A stretch of 64,000 bases of DNA from Margaritifera margaritifera (GCA_029931535.1 JAQPZY010001621.1:1178001-1242000), one strand, 5' to 3'. Shown: positions 49,901 to 58,208, counted from the first letter of the stretch. Translations and numbers: made by a program. Notes: a model not told the origin generated them from the letters alone.

Positions 49901-52900
49901 TGGTGGGTGGGAGTGGAAGTAATGCAAGTAGGTTTTTCATTTAAGAAACTAAAAAAACCATCCAGTCACTTTAGCTTTCATTCAGACTGTAAACATTGTT
50001 ACCAGTGATTGTGAAAAATATGATGTAAAGTTTATTTTTCAGTAAATGTTTGGAAAAATCTTTGATTTAGTAAGTAAAAATTTACATTTGTCTGGTACAC
50101 TTTTTAAAAAAAATGTTGATGACTGCATATCAAAATGTGATAAAAATAGTCTTAAAAACTTGAATATAAATAAACGTATAAAAATTATACTATATAGTTA
50201 TTGAATAATAATTGTTATACAACACTGCTTACACTACCGTCATTTTCAATATTTTTGTATGCTTCACATGGATTGCCAAATATTATTATTATTCTCAATA
50301 TGAATTTCTCCAGAAGTCTGATGCAAGGAAATTAGGCCCATCCACTCTAGTTTACTTTTAGATGAATACAATACCCAACAAAAATTTACATTCCCTAAAA
50401 AATAAATATGACATATTTGGAAAATATTGATGCTCATATAAATGAATTCAGTGTTGGGCAATTGTTTTGGTATTATTTTTCGGTATTTTTTGTGGCTTAT
50501 GAAAATCGAATTCTCAGTCAATAAAGTACCTAACCTTTAAATTGAAAATTATTGATATTAGAGGTATTAGTTGTATGAAATACATAATTGGGAAGAAAGT
50601 CGAGAAAAAAAAAAAAGTTGATGGTGGGATTCGAACCCGGTACGTCAGCTTTGCATGTAAATGCTCTACCATTTGAGCTGTGAATATAAACTATAAATAG
50701 ATGCTCTATTATGTAGATATGCTCGACATCGATTGTTCATTTTCAATTGTCTAGTTGGGTGCAGATGATCCTATGTTGTTTACTCACTTCATGCACAATT
50801 TTTAACAAGTTAATATTGTTTCAATATGAAGAATGGCCGAGTTAATAATATGTGTTTAAGTATACGCTGGTTGAAGCCTTTCTATCTGAGTGTTTACGTA
50901 AATGCACTACAATACTGTACTGTGTACAGGACGCATATCATTTAGTTGACAGGTTAAGCATGGTAATAGAAATGAACATAAAGCGATATTCTCTTTCATT
51001 ATTAAAAAAAAATAATGGAAATATACTTACCTTACTATTAGTTACGGCATTCTTTTTGTAAAAAATTGGCAACGTAAAAAAGTATAGTTAATGTTGACTC
51101 TGCTCAGTCTGTTTACTTTAGTTTCCAAATTCCCCTCTAGCGCCTCTCTAAAAAATCGCATGACCATTGCAATTTAGAAAGGATATAGAAATACAGAAAT
51201 GAATGAATAATATTGTTTAAAAAATCTGATTTGTTATTTTTACTGAATTTTTTAATGAAAATACTGGAAGAAATAAAAGAACGCACTGTAGAAAATGCTG
51301 TTCTATTTGTTCATGCACGGTGATACGTAGGTAGCGACTGTGGAACGGGGAAATAAAATGCCAACGCTACCTAGACAGTAAAAATCGATAATTTTTAGTT
51401 TTGAGTGAAAACCGCAACCATGCTCCAATATGATAATATAAAAGAAGTTTGTTTTTCAAAAAAAATACTAAATCTGTGAAAATGTATTATTGGAGCAAGC
51501 CTGCGCAAATATTGTTTTTCTACTTTAAAGTTGCTCAAATTGAGCATTTTATCTTCAATTTCCAACACCAGCCCATTTTCAAAGGTCGTGTTTTGGTATG
51601 AAAAATAAACCTGTAAGCATAATTGCTGTAGAAGAGTGTGAATTGTATCTGGAATAATACAATGAAACAAAGAGTCATTAAATTTCTGAGTATTTATTTT
51701 CTTCATAAAAACGTGGGCAGAAAATGGCCCTTATTCAATATAGTCCTTTATGTAAATCAGGACACTCCTGATTGGAAATAAAGTGGAAATCTGCCACAAA
51801 ATGGAAAAGTCTCATGCTTGTATTTATGATAATGGTGGACATGTCAAATGATGGAACAGCATCATTTGAATAAATTTAAAAAGTTTTCAAGCTATGACGC
51901 TTTCAAATTTGGTACAATTCTGTTGTGCAGTTTTTTTTAGAAGTTATTCAATGTTTTCCTATTTTAGATAGAGCAGCCATATTTAATGGCATATCAACAT
52001 CATTTGCACAAACTTTAAAAGCCTTCATGCCAGAATGTTTTCTGTCAAATTTGGTCAAAATTTCTTTTGAGTGCATTTTGTGAAGGTGTTTAAAAGATTT
52101 TCAGTTTTTAGCAATCGTGGCCATATCTAATGGCAAACTGACATAATTTTTACAAACTTGGAGGCCTTCAAGCCGCAAAGTTTTGTCAGATCTGGTCAAA
52201 TTGTGCTAAACAGTTTCTAAGAAGTCATTTAAAGGTTTTTCTAGTTTTAGAAATGGCAGCCATATTTTATGACAGATCTAAATTGGAAAGGCCTTTATGC
52301 CAGGATGCTTTCAGTCCAATTTGGTAAAATTCTGTAGGGCAGTTTTTGAGAAGTCATTTCAAGGTTTTTCTAATTTTAGCAACAGCAGCCATATTTTATG
52401 GTGGAGCAGCAGCATCTGTATAAATTTAAAAGGTGTTCACAACAGGATGTTTTCTGTCAAATTCTGATGAGAGGTTTTTGAGAAGTTCTTCAAAGGATTC
52501 CAGATCTTTTAATGTGATAGTCTTGTGGATGTATCACAATTACAAAAGACACTCATTCCATATCTACAGAATCAGCAGCTACCAACTCTTTGAACTAAAT
52601 GGATCAAAATATAATGTAATGATTTCACTTCCTCTACGGTGAAAAAAATTATATTAGGGGCTTTTATAAGTTGCTAATCCCCTAGTTTAGCTTAAGTGTC
52701 AAACAATCGCATATAGGTACTGCTTGATACATTTAACCAGTGATGCATTACCAAGTCAGTGGGAGCCAGGGGCAGATTATTATTATTCATGCAGTACAAG
52801 TGAGTGCTAATTATAGGTAACCAATGAAATACAGAGAACAGAAATAGTACTGTTCCCTATTCATAGGTCACTTGCTTCACTTTGTACACAAAGTTCATAG

Positions 52901-55767
52901 CTGTCGATACAATTATACAGACTATCTTCATAAGGTGGAGGGACCAACAATTGGAGCCCCAGCAGGGGGCTGAGTATTAATTATTTACCAGCGTCTTTTA
53001 AGAACTTCCAAATAAATATGCCGCATTTCATTGGCTGGCTTTCTTTCAGGCAAAATAGATAACTTTCTTCGACATGTTCGATGGGCAACTAGAATACAGG
53101 AGGGGCCTGATCTAAGTGGGCAAAATGTTACATAAATAGGCTTGTAGGTGATGTGATAAAGGCAGCCAGACTTATGAAGAACAGTCCAATTTTCACATGA
53201 AGATTATAATCAAAGAGTAAACAGTAAGAAGCAATGAGAAGCTTTATTAAAGTTCCATTAGGTCTATTTAATTTTGTAAGTACAAGACTGAAAGAAAAGC
53301 ACAAAATTTAAACTTTTGAACAATATTAACATTATTTAAAACAAAGTTTAAGTTGAGAAACAATTTGCACAATCGTATTACCGAAATTTCTCTTACTAGA
53401 TCAGAATTTCAATGATGGTAGGAGAGTTTAAGTATATTTAATGGAGTTTTGAGATTTACGGGGTTCGTACAGCTGTTGGTAAAAAGATTCCAGATCTTTT
53501 CCAGACTTTTTCCAGACTGGTTGCAATTTTGTCCAGACCCCTCTGGCACATGTATTTGAAGTCTGTGTCACTATAAATGAGCATGTGGTATCCACATGAT
53601 CTAAAATAGTATCCACCAATCATGGGTGGGTGATAGGTCATGCATGTCTTGTCAACTGCACTGAAACAGTATACAGCAGCTGATGCCCCATCTAACCCCA
53701 CAAAGATAAACACTGGCACAACACATGAACATGTTCAAGCAACAACCAAAATAAAACACAGCAACCCAAAATTCCATACTATTTCCAGACCTTTAGAACA
53801 CTCTTTCTTTCCCATACTTTTTCCATACTTTCCTGACCTTGAACACCCTGGATTTATTTCAAATATTTGGCTCAGACATATTCACAATGATGACATTCTG
53901 CACCTGGGATTTAGTCCGACAGAGAGAAAGTGACCATGACTTCTATGATATACCCTACCTGGAAAGCTGATTTTTTCCACTGAGCACCTTTCATAGTTTT
54001 ATACAACCTTCCTGCAAAGTATCCAGCTATAACCCTGAAACAAAATAACTTTGTTAATCTTAATATTGACAATGATCATCTTTGAGCATGTTCATATTAA
54101 CAATACTAGAATGTGGTCAATGGCATGCCATTACAAATCCCTGCACTTCCAAGCTATGCCACTAGGGGCACAGCCTTACCCAGGGGCCAATGCAAATGTG
54201 TATTTGTCTCTTCATGTAAGTCCCTTACTCCAATGGCATGACCCAGGATCTGTATTGGATATATTTCTGATTTCATTTCTCATGGCCTTAAAAACCTATA
54301 TATGGTTACAGCATGGTGATCTCAACAGTTCCCATATGACCCAGGAGCAAGTACCCTATCATAGAGCATGATAGATGATGTCGTATTTCATCTCCTAATG
54401 TTCTTCAACCTATATATGATTAAAGACTGGTGATTCAGTTTTGAAAAGTTATGACCCAAGGCAACATTTGCTGCCCCTGCAGAAAGACCTAAGGGTGTAA
54501 TCCAAAAATGTGACCTATTATGTATGTTATAGCCCTGGCCTTGGTAACGATACATGCCAACTTTCAGATCTACATGTACAACATTTTAAAAATTGCTTGA
54601 AATTTTTAAAAAACCTCCCTCACCCACTACCACCGAGTTCATATCAAAATATTAAAACATTGTGCACATTGACTGACCACCCACGAAACATATTATCTAC
54701 AACAGTACAGGATGAGTTACACTACATTACTAACAGATGAATGGGCATACATATGAATGGACAAATTACAAACAGGCAGGACGGCAAAATCCCTGCCTTT
54801 TTCTCCAAAAAGTGTGCGTGTGTGTGTGTGTGTGTGGGGGGGGGGGGGTTATGAAATAGAAGAAACACATCTTTCATAAATTTTGCTGAATGAAAAGGAA
54901 CATTTCCAGTTACCTTGCTAATAAGATATACTGTAGATCTTCTCAATAGGATTAAATGGTCTGCAATAAATTCTGAATTCTCTATTATCTTATCATCATT
55001 ATTTGTAATTTAACTGTGAAAGAGTTCAAAATACATATGAACCCATATCCTGTGGCTGTATGAATTACAGTGCAGCATTGATAATTCAAACTCCTTATTG
55101 GACATATAAGTGGATCAGATTATTATGGTCTCCTCAGCGAAATGCCATCAGTTCAGATTAAGTGACAGTTTGGATAGTTGAATTTTGAATAATGCAGGCT
55201 GTCTTGTAAGTAAATTAGTTTTCTCTCTGGTTGTAAATAACTCTTTTCTTAACTAAACAGACAAAATTATCAAGGCCATCTCAAATACATACCCCATGAA
55301 TACAAACAGAACAATTGCTGCTGTCATTAGAGCTCCTCTCGAGGAAGGTGACAGCATCCCAAGCATGGCTACAACTGAAATATTAATAAAACATTGTATT
55401 ATGCTCACCTTCTGAACAGTAACTGTTTGACTTTAAAAGCATGGCTACAACTGAAATATTAATAAAACATTGTATTATGCTCACCTTCTGAACAGTAACT
55501 GTTTGACCTTAAAAGCATCGCTAAGGGTCTTTCATGTTACCTTGTGTAGTACTTTTTTTTTTAATTAATAAAAACAAACTTGTCATCGGCACATTTCAGT
55601 TAAGATTTGTGTTCTTCAACTGCATTTAACTTACAAATAGTGATGAGAGCCATGCTGAAGATCTGTAATCCTGATCCTAGCAGGGAGGCCAGAAGTCTGG
55701 TGTATTTGGGTGGACGGAACACATCGCCGTGGACCAGCTTCCATCCACTCTCTTCTATTGTTTCCTC
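20151..55767 (-). CDS. TM9SF4: TM9SF4, 3' half (ten exons, spliced span)
   Basis: Transmembrane 9 superfamily member 4, a nonaspanin of Golgi/endosomal membranes. The family is linked to trafficking of membrane proteins, adhesion and phagocytosis, and V-ATPase function. Ten exons join in one frame across GT-AG introns: 55767-55635, 55374-55293, 54034-53959, 42629-42546, 41544-41449, 33080-33001, 32170-32107, 29951-29832, 27640-27551 and 20300-20151. The result is 324 codons plus stop, about the C-terminal half of a family member of around 640 residues. Conserved blocks seen in order are [90 protein letters not shown] and [12 protein letters not shown]. The C-terminus KID fits the KxD COPI-binding/Golgi-retention signal of the family. 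That ending and [12 protein letters not shown] favour TM9SF4 over TM9SF2 or TM9SF3. The signal peptide and lumenal N-terminal exons are off the right edge. Confidence 0.93.
21080..21655 (-). pseudogene. DIRS tyrosine recombinase, degenerate
   Basis: Frame fragments carry [19 protein letters not shown] (core-binding domain region, around 21400-21500), then [20 protein letters not shown] (about 21235-21300). The latter resembles the 'LCPVRALR.YL' block ahead of the catalytic Arg region of DIRS recombinases. Internal stops and shifts remove any function. The catalytic R-H-R-Y residues cannot be assigned. Confidence 0.65.
22346..23105 (-). pseudogene. DIRS reverse transcriptase, degenerate
   Basis: Three adjacent frame pieces (23105-22866, 22847-22632, 22615-22346) give a collinear [22 protein letters not shown] with [12 protein letters not shown], then [17 protein letters not shown] with [13 protein letters not shown], then [13 protein letters not shown]. 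The catalytic box reads Y-C-D-E in place of Y-x-D-D, so an active-site Asp is lost. The following block [15 protein letters not shown] matches the DIRS/Ngaro pattern of a 'LG...N..KS.L.PSQ' palm-to-thumb segment. Confidence 0.8.
23186..24653 (-). pseudogene. DIRS gag-like ORF1 remnants
   Basis: Several overlapping open fragments lie upstream of the RT. The clearest is 23709-23464, with a '[23 protein letters not shown]' helix-rich segment and RRDAVLETS, reminiscent of the capsid-like region of DIRS ORF1. The remaining pieces (24653-23700) are Pro/Ser-rich and not assignable on their own. Confidence 0.5.
24700..26650. other. Intronic stretch of unclear origin
   Basis: 24740-25120 has loosely repeating CAGTGCTTGGCACCCAGCAC- and TGACAGA-like words. 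25240-25470 has loosely repeating GGGCAACTTCC/CCAGGAAGT words. Both could be the 5' part of the DIRS element or independent degenerate repeats. No exon recognised. Confidence 0.4.
26795..27345. repeat. Degenerate tandem repeat, unit about 28-30 bp or multiples
   Basis: Units resemble 'CATATTTCTTATGACATGGC' plus AGTGTATA. The last three copies (27230-27320) are almost identical and the earlier ones are much diverged, giving a gradient from old to young along the array. Confidence 0.85.
27551..27640 (-). CDS. TM9SF4: TM9SF4 exon (penultimate)
   Basis: 90 bp, 30 codons, phase 0 on both sides. Acceptor CCCAG, donor GTAAGA. It encodes [18 protein letters not shown] and a membrane segment ending FYFITK. 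Confidence 0.95.
27641..29831 (-). other. TM9SF4 intron
   Basis: AT-rich; no repeat or exon recognised. ORF-like stretches at 27660-27986 and 29081-29287 have no family signature. Confidence 0.7.
29832..29951 (-). CDS. TM9SF4: TM9SF4 exon
   Basis: 120 bp, 40 codons, phase 0. Acceptor TTCCAG, donor GTACTT. It encodes [17 protein letters not shown] followed by [15 protein letters not shown], two highly conserved nonaspanin blocks spanning membrane. Confidence 0.96.
30698..30745 (+). mobile_element. Single terminus of a TATATACTCGC-type TIR element
   Basis: TACAGTATATACTCGCTTAT followed by AAGTTGGATCCAACC. It matches the termini at 11896-12119 and 34261-34374. No opposite terminus found nearby. 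Confidence 0.55.
31019..31091. repeat. (TA)n microsatellite
   Basis: About 72 bp of TA followed by a T run. Confidence 0.95.
31235..31600 (-). mobile_element. LINE ORF2 C-terminal fragment
   Basis: The minus strand reads [16 protein letters not shown], then [10 protein letters not shown], then further down [10 protein letters not shown], and in another frame [16 protein letters not shown]. This is the usual C-terminal layout of non-LTR retrotransposon ORF2 proteins in the Jockey/CR1-type groups: 'W N LP', then 'S...FK', then a C-x-C...H...C zinc-knuckle-like motif. Frame changes show that it is dead. The RT domain is absent, consistent with 5' truncation. Confidence 0.7.
32107..32170 (-). 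CDS. TM9SF4: TM9SF4 exon
   Basis: 64 bp. The first nucleotide completes a Gly codon from the exon before. Acceptor TTACAG, donor GTAAGT. It encodes [20 protein letters not shown]. Confidence 0.95.
32171..33000 (-). other. TM9SF4 intron
   Basis: 830 bp, AT-rich. Nothing recognised apart from the splice sites. Confidence 0.8.
33001..33080 (-). CDS. TM9SF4: TM9SF4 exon
   Basis: 80 bp, phase 0 in, 2 nt out. Acceptor CTTAG, donor GTAAAT. It encodes [18 protein letters not shown] then MWYMSPALG, a very conserved loop of the family. Confidence 0.96.
34261..34374. mobile_element. Short TATATACTCGC-type TIR element
   Basis: Begins TACCGTATATACAGCTATAA and ends GACGCGAGTATATACAGTA, an imperfect inverted pair about 114 bp long. 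It belongs to the same terminus family as 11896-12119. Confidence 0.65.
34549..34727 (+). mobile_element. tRNA-headed SINE, copy 4
   Basis: The head ACCAGATGGCAGAGCACTGG has a decayed A box. The B box is GGTTCAATACC. The tail contains GTGTCCTTGAGAAAGGCACT and TAGCTCCCATTTCCTCAGCA. Confidence 0.85.
34910..34967. repeat. (TA)n microsatellite
   Basis: About 57 bp of TA. Confidence 0.95.
36640..37060. repeat. Degenerate repeat with GTAGGTCACAATGAC blocks
   Basis: About three diverged units, each with a 'TGAARYRTAGGTCAYRRYGAC' block and a 'CACACYGACTGTATGA' or 'CACAAAGC' block. The GTAGGTCAC block resembles the 1-845 family. Confidence 0.5.
37288..37412 (-). mobile_element. tRNA-headed SINE, copy 5
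   Basis: The minus strand reads GTTGCAGTAGCTCAGTTGAT, then a B-box-like GGGTTTGATACTGCC and the end of the tail AAAGGCACTG. Similar to copy 2. Confidence 0.8.
37930..38640. repeat. Degenerate tandem repeat, unit about 140-165 bp, about five copies
   Basis: Shared blocks are 'TTCTTTGAGTCACAGTGACC', TTGACCTCTGACCTTTTGAC, 'CCCAAAATCAATAGG', ACCCAAGTGCAAGCCATCCA, CAAAGTTTGG and 'GTGCAGAAACCATTTTCTTC'. The ORFs across it (38263-38448, 38396-38647) are by-products. Confidence 0.8.
40570..40866. repeat. 33-bp minisatellite, nine exact-length copies
   Basis: Nine contiguous 33-bp units starting GTAGCACTTCATGAAACATC and ending GGTGGACCGTAT. Only one variant site is seen: units 6 and 7 have G for C in CTTSATG. 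Because 33 is a multiple of 3 the array stays open in one plus frame (an 11-residue repeat, [11 protein letters not shown]) and in two minus frames. It lies inside a TM9SF4 intron with no sign that it is translated. Confidence 0.97.
41449..41544 (-). CDS. TM9SF4: TM9SF4 exon
   Basis: 96 bp, 32 codons, phase 0. Acceptor TTGCAG, donor GTACAC. It encodes [20 protein letters not shown] and [12 protein letters not shown], a membrane segment and cytosolic turn. Confidence 0.95.
41545..42545 (-). other. TM9SF4 intron
   Basis: 1.0 kb, AT-rich. Nothing recognised; open stretches at 41602-41946 and 42052-42381 are not supported as genes. Confidence 0.75.
42546..42629 (-). CDS. TM9SF4: TM9SF4 exon
   Basis: 84 bp, 28 codons, phase 0. 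Acceptor CTACAG, donor GTAAGT. It encodes [19 protein letters not shown] and IWGKHSSGA. Confidence 0.96.
43490..43830. repeat. Tandem repeat, unit about 108 bp, three to four copies
   Basis: Blocks 'GAGCATTCCTACTTTATTCA', TAAGCAAATATAGCACAGTG, 'CAACTGACTGTGAG' and 'AGTACCCAAATAAAA' recur in order. Confidence 0.85.
43985..44040 (+). repeat. GGCCCA-headed dispersed repeat, copy 2
   Basis: AAAGAGTGGCCCAAGTGGGC then CTGAGATCACTCACC. Same head as 15209 and 57012. Confidence 0.6.
44184..44543. repeat. 51-bp minisatellite, seven copies
   Basis: Near-identical units beginning CAGTATCATTTGCATAATAC and ending GGATGCTTTTTGT, with a few substitutions and two 1-bp insertions in copies 5-6. The unit resembles the diverged family at 51840-52500. 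It yields open frames on both strands because 51 is a multiple of 3, without evidence of coding. Confidence 0.95.
46320..46354 (+). repeat. Left 35-bp terminal inverted repeat
   Basis: AAAGGACTATATTGAATAAG then GGCCATTTTCTGCCC. Identical in reverse complement to 51715-51749. Confidence 0.9.
46896..46990. repeat. (CT)n-(AT)n-(CA)n compound microsatellite
   Basis: About 54 bp CT, then 26 bp AT, then a short CA run. Confidence 0.95.
48520..49690 (-). pseudogene. DDE_4 transposase with C-terminal SWIM zinc finger
   Basis: A 375-codon ORF (49647-48520) contains the second half of a DDE_Tnp_4 catalytic domain. It has [16 protein letters not shown] after the first Asp region, the second catalytic Asp at residue 88 (VVDRSFRDS) and the Glu at 137 ([12 protein letters not shown]). 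A SWIM-type finger of the C-x-C...C-x-H form follows at C313, C315, C325 and H327. The first catalytic Asp, in a D-G-T motif, lies just upstream around 49635 but in another frame. The two frames are separated by a (TA)8 tract at 49615-49630. The acidic tail ends NIEESIEE. Dispersed transposases of this design are common in invertebrates. A frameshift in the tract probably inactivates this copy, unless it is an intron or sequencing artefact. Confidence 0.85.
50608..50695 (-). mobile_element. tRNA-like sequence with T-run (SINE head or tRNA pseudogene)
   Basis: The minus strand shows AGCTCAAATGGTAGAGCATT (A-box region), then GGGTTCGAATCCCACCATCA (B box) followed directly by a run of 12 T. The D- and T-arm regions look tRNA-like. 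The anticodon stem does not pair and there is no matching 5' acceptor strand, so it is not a working tRNA gene. Confidence 0.65.
51715..51749 (-). repeat. Right 35-bp terminal inverted repeat
   Basis: Exact reverse complement of 46320-46354. A 103-codon open stretch (51706-51395, minus) begins just inside it and could be a transposon exon, but it shows no motif. Confidence 0.9.
51840..52500. repeat. Degenerate tandem repeat, unit about 130 bp
   Basis: Four to five diverged copies with blocks 'CAGCCATATTTTATGG', 'CCTTCATGCCAGAATG', TTTTCTGTCAAATTTGGTCA, 'AAATTCTG' and 'CAGTTTTTGAGAAGTCATTT'. The 51-bp minisatellite at 44184 corresponds to one segment of this unit. Confidence 0.75.
53455..53860. 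repeat. TTCCAGAC-rich dispersed repeat
   Basis: Starts GGGGTTCGTACAGCTG, with runs of 'TTCCAGACTTTTTCCAGAC' near 53487-53540 and again near 53780-53850. A related block ends GTTGTACGAACC near 8815. ORFs here are by-products. Confidence 0.55.
53959..54034 (-). CDS. TM9SF4: TM9SF4 exon
   Basis: 76 bp. The first G completes a Gly codon. Acceptor TTTCAG, donor GTAGGG. It encodes [18 protein letters not shown] then WKKSAFQ. Confidence 0.94.
54035..55292 (-). other. TM9SF4 intron
   Basis: 1.26 kb. Contains a (GT)n-(G)13 tract near 54816-54848. No exon or repeat otherwise recognised. Confidence 0.8.
55293..55374 (-). CDS. TM9SF4: TM9SF4 exon
   Basis: 82 bp, 2 nt in and 2 nt out. Acceptor TTTCAG, donor GTATGT. 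It encodes [19 protein letters not shown] and IVLFVFMG. The acceptor and first 11 nt are duplicated 76 bp upstream in the intron. Confidence 0.95.
55364..55515. repeat. 76-bp tandem duplication across a splice acceptor
   Basis: Units 55364-55439 and 55440-55515, each beginning CATGGCTACAACTGAAATAT, differ at one position (GACTTT versus GACCTT). Unit 1 contains the true TM9SF4 acceptor (AG at 55376-55375). Unit 2 therefore carries a copy at 55452-55451. Confidence 0.95.
55635..55767 (-). CDS. TM9SF4: TM9SF4 exon (most 5' in window)
   Basis: 133 bp, phase 0 in, 1 nt out. Acceptor TTGCAG before GAGGAAACA, donor GTAAGT. It encodes [20 protein letters not shown] then [16 protein letters not shown]. 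It is clearly internal, since the family's signal peptide and lumenal domain precede this point. No further upstream exon was found to 64000. Confidence 0.94.
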
Positions 55768-56439
55768 CTGCAAGGATTTCACAGGTTCAATAAGCAGACA
55801 TATAAATGAACAAGAATGTAATCAAAATTTATATAACTTGCCTGTATGAAGTTTTTAGTATAGGCTGACAAAAATAAAATGAAGATCATAAACAGTAAAA
55901 ATATCTGTAAACTGACCATACTAATACCCAAAATTTGGGACCATGAGTAGTTTATAAGATGCACATGCTATATCAAGGGTGATTGCTATTCAGACTTAAA
56001 CACGCAGTCTACACGTTTACGTTTCCAAAATGGATTGATCTGGTCTTTTTATTTACATTATTTTATTATTGTGGATGCATAGTATCCAGCAGCCATTGTA
56101 TACAGTAATTATCATGCAGTAAATAAATTCAGACTAAAGTGATAGTGACATAACAAATATTGAACACTGTGACTGGGGATAAAGACAGTAACCTCGGAAT
56201 GACAAGCATCATGACCACTATTGCAGGCATAGTTCATGCATCAGTGATTACCTTGATTAGCCACTACAGCTGATGTCTGACATGAAATGCTGCAGTCCAC
56301 TCTTATAATATCTACTCATACACATGAGAAATGAACTTCAAACAGCAAAAAAACTATGTGGTCAAGAGCTAAATGGAAAAGCTAACTAAAAATATACAAA
56401 TAATGTAAATGTATGTACAAATTAACCGTCTTTGTCCCC

Positions 56440-56630
56440 TTCCCTGGGAGTAGGTGCTAGCTATAAAACCAACTCCAAACTGTTGCCTAGGAACTAAGAA
56501 GAATGGTAGAGATGCACTGAGTCTGTACATATATTTGCTTTTATATGTGCAGATGCTGACAATGGGGGTAGTACAATAGATCTCTTCTAATTCGTACTGG
56601 CGAGCTAAAAAGGTAACTAGATTTGTATTT
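56440..56630. repeat. Dispersed repeat pair, copy 2
   Basis: Collinear with 17130-17320, with 'TGTTGCCTAGGAACTAAGAAG' and 'GAGATGCACTGAGTCTGTACAT' blocks. Confidence 0.75.
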
Positions 56631-57011
56631 GTAAAACATGCTGACAATGCAGATCCAAAAAGTAAAAAAGATTTTTAAAATGTAGACAAAATTTGAAAAA
56701 TAGCATGAAAATCCAATCAGGTCATCTACAGATGCATACAAACATGCTTCCCAAAATTCACTTGTCAACTTAAAGCAGTTTTTGCTTAATTGTGCTAACA
56801 AGGTATTTGTCAAAAAAAAATCCCTCAAGTCCAAAAGTTAAAAAATTTGTAACAAAACTGAAAATAAGCTGCAATGACATGAAAACCTAATCAGAATATC
56901 TAGATCTGAATACAAATATGCAAATAAAATTTCAAGTGGTTATTGCTTAATCATGCTAAAGGGTTTCAGTCTAAAAATCCAAGTCCCAAAAGTTCAAAAA
57001 TGTGTAAAACT

Positions 57012-57060
57012 GAACAAGACACCCAAGTAGGCCCCATATTGCTCACTTTGCTTATATAAC
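57012..57060 (+). repeat. GGCCCA-headed dispersed repeat, copy 3 (diverged)
   Basis: ACAAGACACCCAAGTAGGCC then CCATATTGCTCAC. Same head as 15209 and 43985. Confidence 0.55.
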
Positions 57061-57488
57061 TAAACAGCTTACCATTTTGCTAAGCTGGTTTATGTAGTAT
57101 TGTAAGAACACAACCTATGTAAACTATCTCCCAAATATCATGTTGAGTTTACCTATTTTACTAAGACCATGGGTTTCTTAACATTTGGTAATTAAATTTG
57201 GAAGTGCTTCAGGAGAAAAGCGTATTGCAGTTATTTTCATTTTATTAAAAGCTAAAGATACAAAATATAAATTTCAAATAGTTTGTGAGTAATGGAACTG
57301 AATATATCAAATGCCATAATATAATGCACAATACATCTGATAACATATAAATGATAATTGTTTTATCCACTTCAACATGGCAATACTAGCAACGGTCAAA
57401 CTGTCAAAGGACTGGGGGGGTGAAGACTTTGAATTATGAAAAGTCTAAGTCAACTTCGCTTCTTCTGCATATTTGGATGCAAGGACAG

Positions 57489-58199
57489 TGTTACGACTCT
57501 ATGGTCTAAGAAAAATGTAACAGAAAGAAAGTGAAACCAACAAATCAAGTAAAAATCAACAAGCAATTTATTACTAGATAATTAAAATGAAAAATCAAAA
57601 AGTCACTTACAGTAATGTGTTTATGTATCCTAATAATCCAATAAGAATGATTGTTCTAATCACAAGTCCTAAATATAGAATGTGTCCTTGAATGTTATTA
57701 TGTGCTAATGGTCACCAAAGTCCTGATGTACTAGAAATCTTGATGTGCTGAAGTCAAAATGAAGTAATCCAAAATCTAAAAGTTTATGAGCACTGTTAAT
57801 AATCCAATGAATAATTAAAATAATTCCTCTCTTAGAATTTGGAATGAATTTTCACAACTGTAATAGCTCTTTACAAGACTGATGGTAATGTCGAACTGAA
57901 CAAAATGTCTACCAAACATGATATATATAAAGATTGGTCACATGACAGAATGTTCTAGATTGGTCACATGACAGAATGTTCTAGAATATGAGTCATCTTA
58001 ATGGAATTTTAACTGTAAACAAAATCAACCTTGACCTTCAAATTGAGAAAACATATTGATCAAAACAACCTAATTCAAGGACTCTAGTTATACATGTTTT
58101 TCCTAACAAACATAAAGATTTAAGCAAATATTAAAGTGAAGAAACATTTATAACCTCCCAAAACACATATACAACATTATATAAACATCATACATAACA
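57489..58199 (-). repeat. 3' LTR, complete, 711 bp
   Basis: On the minus strand it starts TGTTATG and ends CGTAACA (TG...CA with a TGTTA/TAACA inverted pair). A TATA-like TTTATATATAT lies at 57931-57921, and AATAAA at 57572-57567 is a candidate poly(A) signal. A 26-bp internal tandem duplication (AGATTGGTCACATGACAGAA..., 57931-57956 and 57957-57982) is present in both LTRs. Confidence 0.96.
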
Positions 58200-58208
58200 C
58201 CTCCCCTC
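58200..58208 (-). other. Polypurine tract
   Basis: The minus strand reads GAGGGGAGG immediately before the 3' LTR, the expected plus-strand primer site. Confidence 0.85.

Larger units (their letters stand above)
46320..51749 (-). mobile_element. TIR-bounded DNA transposon with DDE_4 transposase (putative, 5.4 kb)
   Basis: A perfect 35-bp inverted repeat, starting AAAGGACTATATTGAATAAG at 46320 and mirrored at 51715-51749, brackets the transposase gene at 48520-49690. No convincing target-site duplication is visible at either end, so the true borders may be slightly different. Apart from the transposase, the interior holds microsatellites and AT-rich filler. Its placement in a TM9SF4 intron is neutral with respect to splicing signals. 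Confidence 0.7.
42630..53958 (-). other. TM9SF4 intron, about 11.3 kb
   Basis: The largest complete intron in the window. It carries a tandem array at 43490-43830, a 51-bp minisatellite, a TIR-bounded DDE transposon, a tRNA-like sequence and degenerate repeats. 44560-46310 is low-complexity and homopolymer-rich with nothing firm. 52500-53458 has nothing recognised. Confidence 0.8.
55768..57488 (-). other. Presumed TM9SF4 intron, left of LTR element
   Basis: Contains the repeat copy at 56440-56630, a run of degenerate units of about 170 bp with 'TGAAAACCTAATCAG' blocks (56640-57010), and a GGCCCA-type head at 57012. No exon recognised. Confidence 0.65.

Noticed and set aside
50608..50695. Functional tRNA gene
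   Set aside because: The B box and T-run are good, but the anticodon stem does not pair and the 5' acceptor strand is missing.
55607..55849. Plus-strand ORF over the TM9SF4 exon
   Set aside because: Antisense shadow of the exon at 55635-55767.
56369..56647. Conserved gene shared with 17125-17319 on the minus strand
   Set aside because: Similarity extends through untranslated flanks with frame changes; it is a dispersed repeat.
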